58,962 nt of DNA from Candidatus Cloacimonadota bacterium (GTDB lineage Bacteria > Cloacimonadota > Cloacimonadia > Cloacimonadales > TCS61), in the NCBI GenBank assembly GCA_030621085.1, contig JAUXIJ010000013.1:1-58962 (forward strand), given 5' to 3'. Shown in pieces: positions 53,137-58,962 of this stretch. The notes beneath the pieces are model-generated. The model saw only the letters and a list, made by a program, of their open reading frames with translations, was not told the DNA's origin and ran no database searches. Both the position numbers and the translations under genes were made by a program. Each line of letters starts with the position of its first letter. Position 1 is the stretch's first letter.

Positions 53137-54147
53137 ATGAAAGTGTTTATTGAGAAAATACCCAAAGCTGAACTTCACCTTCACATCGAAGGTACATTTG
53201 AACCGGAACTGATGTTTGAAATTGCACACAGAAATAAAGTGAAAATTCCTTACAAATCTATTGAAAAATTAAAAACTGCTTACGATTTTAATAACCTCCA
53301 GGAATTCCTGAATATCTATTACGCCGGATGCAACGTTCTTCAAAAGGAAAAGGATTTTTACGATATGACTATGGCATATCTGAAAAAAGCTCATCAGCAG
53401 AATATTCTTCATACCGAGATCATGTTCGATCCGCAAACTCATACCAGGCGTGGAATTCCCTTTAATAGAGTTATCACAGGAATCCATCATGCCCAGGAAG
53501 ATGCAAAAAAAGATTTTGGAATTTCTACAAAACTGATCATGTGTTTTCTGCGCCACCTGGATGAAGAAGCTGCTTTTAAAACACTGGAAGAAGCACAACC
53601 TTTTTACAATCAGATAGATGCTGTGGGACTGGATTCTTCCGAGATCGGGCATCCACCTTCCAATTTTGAGAGAGTTTTCAAAAAAGCTCGGGCAGAAGGT
53701 TACCTGCTTGTAGCACACGCAGGTGAAGAAGGTCCTGCAGAATATGTTTGGGAAGCACTCAACCTGATTAAGGTAGATAGAATTGACCACGGTAATCACA
53801 GTCTGGAAGATAACAGGTTGGTTCAGAAGCTGGTAATAAGAAAAATGCCATTGACGGTATGTCCGCTTTCCAACCTTAAGCTGAAAGTAGTAAATAATAT
53901 CAGCGACCATCCTCTTAAAACTATGATGCAGAGGGGACTTTTTGTTACTATAAACTCAGATGACCCGGCTTATTTCGGAGGTTATGTGAATGAAAACTAC
54001 CTTGCTATTCAACAAGCTTTGGAACTAACCAAGGAAGATATTATCCAGCTTGCTAAGAACTCTTTTGAAGCTTCTTTCTTAGACGAAGCAGATAAAAAAA
54101 AGCACATTTCTCAAATAGATAAATTCGTTAATTCGTACTCAGATTAA
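53137..54147 (+). CDS. adenine deaminase of the adenosine deaminase superfamily
   Basis: A 336-residue zinc enzyme. Metal ligands appear in AELHLHIEGTFEPELMF, VAHAGEEGPAEYVWEAL, DRIDHGNHS and NSDDPAYFGGY. The GTxEPEL and SEIGHPPSxFxRVF segments match the adenine deaminase branch (as in Pseudomonas PA0148 and yeast Aah1) rather than classical adenosine deaminase. It converts adenine to hypoxanthine and ammonia, which fits the nucleotidase upstream. ATGGAGAAAATAC precedes the ATG. Confidence 0.9.
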   Translation: MKVFIEKIPKAELHLHIEGTFEPELMFEIAHRNKVKIPYKSIEKLKTAYDFNNLQEFLNIYYAGCNVLQKEKDFYDMTMAYLKKAHQQNILHTEIMFDPQTHTRRGIPFNRVITGIHHAQEDAKKDFGISTKLIMCFLRHLDEEAAFKTLEEAQPFYNQIDAVGLDSSEIGHPPSNFERVFKKARAEGYLLVAHAGEEGPAEYVWEALNLIKVDRIDHGNHSLEDNRLVQKLVIRKMPLTVCPLSNLKLKVVNNISDHPLKTMMQRGLFVTINSDDPAYFGGYVNENYLAIQQALELTKEDIIQLAKNSFEASFLDEADKKKHISQIDKFVNSYSD

Positions 54148-54202
54148 GATAAATTTTTTATTGACACTCAATACCCTGTTTTTGTTGTGTCCTCTGTGTT
54201 GT

Positions 54203-54278
54203 GGCGGGATAGCTCAGTTGGTAGAGCAGAGGCCTGAAAAGCCTTGTGTCCCCAGTTCAAGTCTGGGTCCTGCCACCA
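54203..54278 (+). tRNA. tRNA-Phe (GAA)
   Basis: Full cloverleaf with encoded CCA. Acceptor GGCGGGA/TCCTGCC (one G-U pair), D arm GCTC...GAGC, anticodon stem GAGGC/GCCTT with loop CTGAAAA giving anticodon GAA, T arm CCCAG-TTCAAGT-CTGGG, then discriminator A and CCA. Confidence 0.96.
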
Positions 54279-54374
54279 TTTCTTTATAAGTACCTAAGAG
54301 TCAAAGTAACAAAGTAGCAAAGTATATTAATCGTCACATTTCAGTACGACTATATGTTTTTCCTACGGCGGAAC

Positions 54375-54550
54375 GAAGTTCGTTCAATCCCCGATTAAAT
54401 CGGGGACCAAATTGAATGAAATAGTTAAGAATGATCGTCCCGATCATAATAATGGAATTATGAAATCACACCGGGACGCCTCTCGTTCCAATGCTCCTGC
54501 GTTGGAGCGGAAAAAACACAAGGTTCAACCGGGACGGTTGAACCAACATG
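54375..54550 (+). repeat. dispersed hairpin repeat, copy 2
   Basis: Homologous to 15475-15609 with two internal differences: a CCCCGATTAAATCGGGG hairpin near the left end, and about 40 extra bases with GCTCCTGCGTTGGAGC near the right. It lies in a 393-bp gap after the tRNA that otherwise holds a few short repeat fragments and, at 54625-54650, a TTGACA and TATAGA that may be a promoter for the next gene. Confidence 0.7.
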
Positions 54551-54671
54551 AGTCCCAATCAGACCTGACTCGCAGCGAAGCGTGAGTCGGGAATGATTGC
54601 TCAATGCTGTTTTTCAATTTGACAGAATTTATCCTTCCTAAATTATAGAGGAAAAAATTTCAGGAAAAAAT

Positions 54672-55265
54672 ATGAAAGAAAAATATAAATTAAGCCTTCA
54701 CACTTTTTCCCAGCTTTATATAAACTCTGCCTTGATGGGTATTGGATTAGTATTCTTCATGATCTTCATCATGTTCATTGTTGCCATTTACAAATGGAAA
54801 TTCGAAGGACTAACCCCGGAAGACAGCGGCGTATTGGTTCTATCTGCAATGCTGTTTGTTCTTTTTGGAACTCTAACGATCATTTTCCTGTTTAAAATAT
54901 ACATAGATAAAGGCATCATCAAGATCAGAGAAAGGAAGCTTCTGCTGGAAGATGACCGCTTTGTTTACACTGATAAGAAAGGAAATGAACAAAGCTTCAA
55001 TTGGGAAGATATTACAAAACTTAAATTAACATCAGTGAAGATGGGATACAGGCTTTCGGTGGTCTTACCGCAATTCAGATTTTCTTTCTTTTCGTATGAA
55101 TTCGTTCTTAACCCAATCCGCTTTAAAGAAACATTCAAAATGAAAGGCTTTGAAGATGATACACTCTTTCACATCCTGGAAATATTTTACAAAAAAGCAG
55201 AAAATGCAAAATTCAAAAAAGACCTGTTCCTGCGCCGGAAAAAATTCTATTTTGAGAAGGAATAA
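54672..55265 (+). CDS. membrane protein with YcxB/PH-like domain
   Basis: A 197-residue protein with two membrane helices (about 17-40 and 52-76). The C-terminal part (about 85-165) has FVYTDKKGNEQSFNWEDITKL, a pattern of YcxB-like PH-fold domains, where a strand pair ends with a WxxI turn. AGGAAAAAAT precedes the ATG. Function unknown. It is 5 bp from the CAT-like gene, so they are probably co-transcribed. Confidence 0.65.
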   Translation: MKEKYKLSLHTFSQLYINSALMGIGLVFFMIFIMFIVAIYKWKFEGLTPEDSGVLVLSAMLFVLFGTLTIIFLFKIYIDKGIIKIRERKLLLEDDRFVYTDKKGNEQSFNWEDITKLKLTSVKMGYRLSVVLPQFRFSFFSYEFVLNPIRFKETFKMKGFEDDTLFHILEIFYKKAENAKFKKDLFLRRKKFYFEKE

Positions 55266-55270
55266 AAAGA

Positions 55271-55933
55271 ATGAAACTTATAGATATGAACAATTACAAA
55301 AGAAAGAAACACTTCAAATTTTTCATAAAGCAAGATTACCCGCATATGAACCTGTGTGCAAATGTAGAAATAACACGATTAGCTGATTTTCTGAAAAGTA
55401 ATAAATTCCCATTTTATTTTTCACTTATTTACCTTAGCATAAGAACTGCAAACCAGGTCAAAGAGTTCCGTCACCGCATCCGTGAGGGTAAGATTATCGA
55501 GCATGAGGTTATTCATCCCTCATTTTCCGTGATGGCAGAAGATGATATATTCAGTTTCTGCACCTCCAGATATTCTGCCGACTTTCTCAGCTTTCTGCAG
55601 AACGCACAGGAAGAAGCTGAAAAAGTGAAAGTAGAACCGGTTATTGAAGATGAACCCGGCAGAGATGATCTTGTTTACATCACCTGCATTCCCTGGGTTT
55701 CTTTTACCAGCATTTCGCATCCGATGCATTTGCACCCGGTGGATTCCATTCCGCGCATTGCCTGGGGAAAATATTTTAAGGAAAATGGTAAACTTCTGCT
55801 TCCTTTTTCTGTACAGGTTCATCATGCGCTAATGGACGGAGTGCATATCGGCAGATTCTTCAAGTTGTTACAGGAATTACTGAATGAACCGGAAAAGATG
55901 CTGCAAGGTTTAAACACGCTTTTTTATCATTGA
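55271..55933 (+). CDS. chloramphenicol acetyltransferase-family acyltransferase
   Basis: A 220-residue CAT-fold enzyme using acetyl-CoA as donor. Catalytic HHALMDGVHIGRF matches the HHxxxDG motif, and IPWVSFTSISHP matches the conserved PWxSFTxxxHP segment. Length is typical of CAT monomers (about 215), which form trimers. The true acceptor is uncertain, as many environmental CAT homologues are not resistance genes. Confidence 0.88.
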   Translation: MKLIDMNNYKRKKHFKFFIKQDYPHMNLCANVEITRLADFLKSNKFPFYFSLIYLSIRTANQVKEFRHRIREGKIIEHEVIHPSFSVMAEDDIFSFCTSRYSADFLSFLQNAQEEAEKVKVEPVIEDEPGRDDLVYITCIPWVSFTSISHPMHLHPVDSIPRIAWGKYFKENGKLLLPFSVQVHHALMDGVHIGRFFKLLQELLNEPEKMLQGLNTLFYH

Positions 55934-56045
55934 CATAAATTTTCCATAAATGATCTTAAGTAAGATTGAAATTATAATAGATCGTAAAATTACGAAATTG
56001 GATTTGATAGATGATTAATATCGTAAAATTGGAAAAAGTTCGTAT

Positions 56046-56133
56046 ACACTCCCAAATCGGGAGTATCCCCGAACTTTTTTATGAATCTAAAGGAGAAATC
56101 CCCGAACATGTTCGGGGACACATTCATTAGCGG
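56046..56133. repeat. palindromes and GTTCGGGGA element before the STAND gene
   Basis: ACTCCCAAATCGGGAGT (56047-56063) is a hairpin and CCCCGAACATGTTCGGGG (56100-56117) is a perfect 18-bp palindrome. The latter, with ACACATTCATTAG, belongs to the same family as 30021-30070 and 31316-31370. Confidence 0.6.
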
Positions 56134-56161
56134 AAATATATAAAATAGATGGAGTTGAAAA

Positions 56162-58801
56162 ATGAAAGAAATCATTATTGTTTATGATGAAGATAACAAA
56201 AATTATGATATAGGAAAGTTTTTTGAAGAATTAGCAAATCGTATATTTAAATCTTTGCGCTATAAAGTATCAAGTAATGTTCAGTATACAGGAATGGAAT
56301 TTGATCTTGAGTGTATACATCAAGATAGAACTAATGAAAAAGTTTTAGTCGAATGCAAAGCAAAACAAAGTTTAAGCTCAAAGGATATAACAACTTTTGC
56401 ATTTAACACACAATATAAAAAAATGGATTTTGGATATTTTTTATACACTCGTTCATTCGAAAAACAAGTTGCTGGTTTAATCAATGAAATAAAAGAGGAT
56501 AAAAGATATAAGAATTTATACTTTTGGAATAGCAATAAAATTATTGAATTACTTGTTGCATCAAATGCAATTCAAAAATTTGAAGTTCAACCTGAGAAAT
56601 ACCGAATTACTAAATTGATTTTAATGTATAGTTTTAAAGGTATCTATTATATACCTCTAATCTCTAATTCGACAATGCCTGAGAAATACGCAATTATTAA
56701 TGCATTGAATAATAATTCTATAATATCAGACGACGTTAATTCTTTTGCTCGAAAATATATAAAAGAGATTGAGAATCTGGCTCTAATTGATTTAAATAAA
56801 GGTGATTATCAACATCCAAAGGAGCAAAAAGATTTAGAAACCATTGCTGAAATACAGCAAAGTATTAGTTGGGACGATTATAAACCTGCATCCACTAAGT
56901 TTTTCGTAGGACGAAAAACTATTCGAGATCAATTACTGAAATTCATTATGAATGTATATGAAAATAAAAACCAAACAAAAGTTTTCTATATTGATGGCAA
57001 ATCTGGATGGGGTAAAAGCTCTCTTTTAAATGAATTAAAAGGAAAAACTACAAACAAATTTTATAGAAATAAATTGTTTTCTATAATGATTGATTCAAGA
57101 AGTGCTAATTCCTCAAATTTTGTTGCTTTAGCTTTTAAATTATTGTTAGATAAAGCTGTTTTGTCAAAATTTATTCCAAAGAAATTTAAAGAAATTCATA
57201 TTTCGTCAGCATATGATATTATCAATACAGGTATAGTTTTAGAACTAGTTGAGTGGTTAAGAAAAAATGACAAGATGATTGTAATTGTGTTCGACCAGTT
57301 TGAGGATATTTTCAGACGGGAAGAACTATTTGAGTCTTTTTATAAATTTCTTACTGATGTTAAAAATAATTCTTCAAATATTATAGTAGGCTTTTCTTGG
57401 AAATCAGAAGTAAATATTCCGATTGAGCATAAATCATATCATTTATGGCAACAAACTAAGGAATTTGCTAAGAAATTAACTTTACATGAATTTGATTTCA
57501 ATGAGTGCAATTCAATAGTTAGACAATTGCAAAAAGATATTGATGTAAAATTAGAATCTGATTTTAGAAATAAAATTATTAATAATTCTCAAGGATTTCC
57601 TTGGTTAGTAAAGAAATTATGTATCCACATTAAAAAACAATTTAATCAAAAGGTTGATATTCAAACTTTATATGAGCAGGATTTTAATGTTGAATCTTTA
57701 TTTAAAGATGATTTAGAAGGTTTAACTTCAAAAGAAGTAACTGCACTTAATTATATTGCCAAACGAGCTTCAGATAATGAAGCTTTTGATATCACAGAAC
57801 TTGATGATATGCTTGATAGCAATACAATCGACAAATTATTAGATAAAAGATATATCATAAAAAGTGGAACAAAATATAATATTTATTGGGATATATTCCG
57901 AGATTATCTTGTAAACAAAGAAGTTCCTAAAATTGGTGAGACCTATCTTATTCGCCAAAATATTTCATCAATATTAGAGGCTTTCTTATGTTTTAAAACT
58001 ACCAATAAATTAACTATTTCAGAATCGATGGATAAATTGGAAAGGGGGAAAGGAACAACATTAAACATTTTAAGACAATTAAGGAATTTTGGTTTAATTG
58101 AATATAAAAATAGTTTTTATGAACCAAAGGATAAAATAAAAAATATTAATGAAAAAACTTTTAAAAATTATATTACTAACAAGTTAAACAAGCACACTTT
58201 CGTAATAGAGCTGAAAAAGATCGAAAGCAAATTAATAACTTATGATGATGTAATAAAGATTATTGAAAAAAAAATAATTGGGAAGAAATATGCAAAAAAA
58301 TCACTTTTATCATATGCACAAATCTTCTTAAATTGTATCGAATATTGTGAAATTGATTTAAACATTGATCCCAAAACTTTGAAAAGTGTTCAGGATTCGT
58401 TTTCATTCACACCTCAATCAAATCCATCTGATTTAATTGATTTCTTTTTTTCTATTAAGGATGGTCAAGAAATCACATCCTCAAATAAAAATGATAAATT
58501 TCTATATGATTTAAAATCTCTGGAATTACTAATACATAATAAACGAATAGTAACCTTGACTAATAAAGGAAAAATTGCTTGTAATAAAAAGGATATAAGT
58601 ATCATTATTAATAATGCTCTAAAAACTGACAAAATTAAAGTCGCTTTTGGTAAATATTCTGAGAATCCAGTAATTAGCTCTAAAGATTTTAAAATTCTTG
58701 TATCAGAATTGCTTGAAAGTATAAATAATAAAACCTATAAAAGCCAGACAGCGAGAAGATTATTTTTATGGGCTAAGTTTATCTTTGACGATAGAAAATG
58801 A
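56162..58801 (+). CDS. Mrr-like nuclease/STAND ATPase, probable defence protein
   Basis: An 879-residue cytoplasmic protein. Residues about 10-130 form a restriction-endonuclease-like domain with the catalytic FDLECIHQD and VLVECKAKQ, the D...ExK core of Mrr-type PD-(D/E)XK nucleases. A P-loop ATPase follows, with Walker A DGKSGWGKSS (about 278-287) and Walker B MIVIVFDQFEDIF (about 372-384), like STAND NTPases. The rest is helical with winged-helix-like stretches. Fused effector plus STAND sensor is a plan used in anti-phage proteins; that role is inferred. TGGAG precedes the ATG. Confidence 0.75.
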   Translation: MKEIIIVYDEDNKNYDIGKFFEELANRIFKSLRYKVSSNVQYTGMEFDLECIHQDRTNEKVLVECKAKQSLSSKDITTFAFNTQYKKMDFGYFLYTRSFEKQVAGLINEIKEDKRYKNLYFWNSNKIIELLVASNAIQKFEVQPEKYRITKLILMYSFKGIYYIPLISNSTMPEKYAIINALNNNSIISDDVNSFARKYIKEIENLALIDLNKGDYQHPKEQKDLETIAEIQQSISWDDYKPASTKFFVGRKTIRDQLLKFIMNVYENKNQTKVFYIDGKSGWGKSSLLNELKGKTTNKFYRNKLFSIMIDSRSANSSNFVALAFKLLLDKAVLSKFIPKKFKEIHISSAYDIINTGIVLELVEWLRKNDKMIVIVFDQFEDIFRREELFESFYKFLTDVKNNSSNIIVGFSWKSEVNIPIEHKSYHLWQQTKEFAKKLTLHEFDFNECNSIVRQLQKDIDVKLESDFRNKIINNSQGFPWLVKKLCIHIKKQFNQKVDIQTLYEQDFNVESLFKDDLEGLTSKEVTALNYIAKRASDNEAFDITELDDMLDSNTIDKLLDKRYIIKSGTKYNIYWDIFRDYLVNKEVPKIGETYLIRQNISSILEAFLCFKTTNKLTISESMDKLERGKGTTLNILRQLRNFGLIEYKNSFYEPKDKIKNINEKTFKNYITNKLNKHTFVIELKKIESKLITYDDVIKIIEKKIIGKKYAKKSLLSYAQIFLNCIEYCEIDLNIDPKTLKSVQDSFSFTPQSNPSDLIDFFFSIKDGQEITSSNKNDKFLYDLKSLELLIHNKRIVTLTNKGKIACNKKDISIIINNALKTDKIKVAFGKYSENPVISSKDFKILVSELLESINNKTYKSQTARRLFLWAKFIFDDRK

Positions 58802-58807
58802 AAAATC

Positions 58808-58898
58808 CGCTAACACACAGCTCCACGCCAAGTCGTGGCAGCTGCCAGACATTAATCAACATTCCGCTTCGCTCCATGTTGATTAACGGCGGCGTGCC
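58808..58898 (+). repeat. hairpin-rich element, attC-like
   Basis: GCTAACACACAG is followed by CCACG (58823-58827) paired with CGTGG (58834-58838), then TTAATCAACAT (58852-58862) paired with ATGTTGATTAA (58876-58886), and finally GGCGGCGTG, able to pair with the earlier CACGCC. Nested arms flanked by TAAC/GTTAA boxes recall integron attC sites. Its right flank 58884-58898 recurs inverted at 105-119. Confidence 0.45.
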
Positions 58899-58962
58899 CC
58901 TATTAAAAGACTCGCAACCGTATCGAAGCGGAACATCGTTTAACACTACGTCCACGGGAACT

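Noticed and set aside
53269..53910. 213-codon open frame antisense to adenine deaminase
   Set aside because: The deaminase is a full-length, well-conserved enzyme; the antisense protein is Phe/Cys-rich and has no start signal.
54165..54195. Promoter for tRNA-Phe from TTGACA at 54170
   Set aside because: Only the -35-like hexamer is present; no acceptable -10 box at the right distance.

Overview
The window is an AT-rich bacterial segment whose best-supported relatives are anaerobic members of the FCB superphylum, most plausibly candidate phylum Cloacimonadota. The reasons are six large secreted proteins ending in the NYPNPFNPTTTISFS-type C-terminal sorting tail, a PorV-like outer-membrane protein, promoter-like TTTG...TAnnTTTG motifs, a butyrate kinase and a selenocysteine peroxiredoxin. 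No rRNA or universal marker gene is present, so the taxonomy is inference.

Layout. (1) About 0.1-8.2 kb, minus strand: a tight six-gene operon encoding a giant Ig-repeat surface protein, a PorV-like barrel with a TPR tail, a natural FliF-FliG fusion, MotA, MotB and an MscS channel. This looks like a minimal flagellar-type rotary motor without rod, hook, filament or export genes, coupled to surface proteins. It is the strongest candidate for an undescribed system. (2) 8.25-9.7 kb, minus: XdhC and MocA, molybdenum cofactor maturation. (3) 9.8-15.4 kb, plus: housekeeping operon (GAF/HD-GYP phosphodiesterase, SpoU methyltransferase, Dus, TPR protein, cardiolipin synthase). (4) 15.4-30.0 kb, plus: accessory block of six unrelated repeat-rich secreted proteins sharing nearly identical C-terminal tails. 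Most have a copy of the same mosaic repeat leader upstream. A Sec-containing peroxiredoxin sits among them. (5) 30.1-36.7 kb: defence-like or mobile genes (membrane protein, frameshifted RloC-like zinc-hook ATPase, DUF2161 nuclease-like protein, exported protein, retropepsin/DUF5678 pair flanked by a 113-bp direct repeat). (6) 36.8-42.9 kb, minus: tricorn-type protease and a repeat/HEAT exported protein. (7) 43.2-54.1 kb, plus: long gene series (parvulin-like chaperone, PAS-degenerate GGDEF, HAD phosphatase, nucleotidase, two small membrane proteins, butyrate kinase, rhodanese, TPR-GGDEF cyclase, adenine deaminase). (8) 54.2-58.96 kb: tRNA-Phe, dispersed repeats, a PH-like membrane protein, a CAT-like acyltransferase and an Mrr-like/STAND ATPase, followed by an attC-like hairpin element.

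The genes suggest a c-di-GMP circuit (HD-GYP hydrolase, GGEEF cyclase, degenerate GGDEF with a kept I-site), extensive surface display, and at least two nuclease/ATPase defence candidates. Intergenic DNA is unusually rich in dispersed palindromic repeats, several of which have entered coding sequence.
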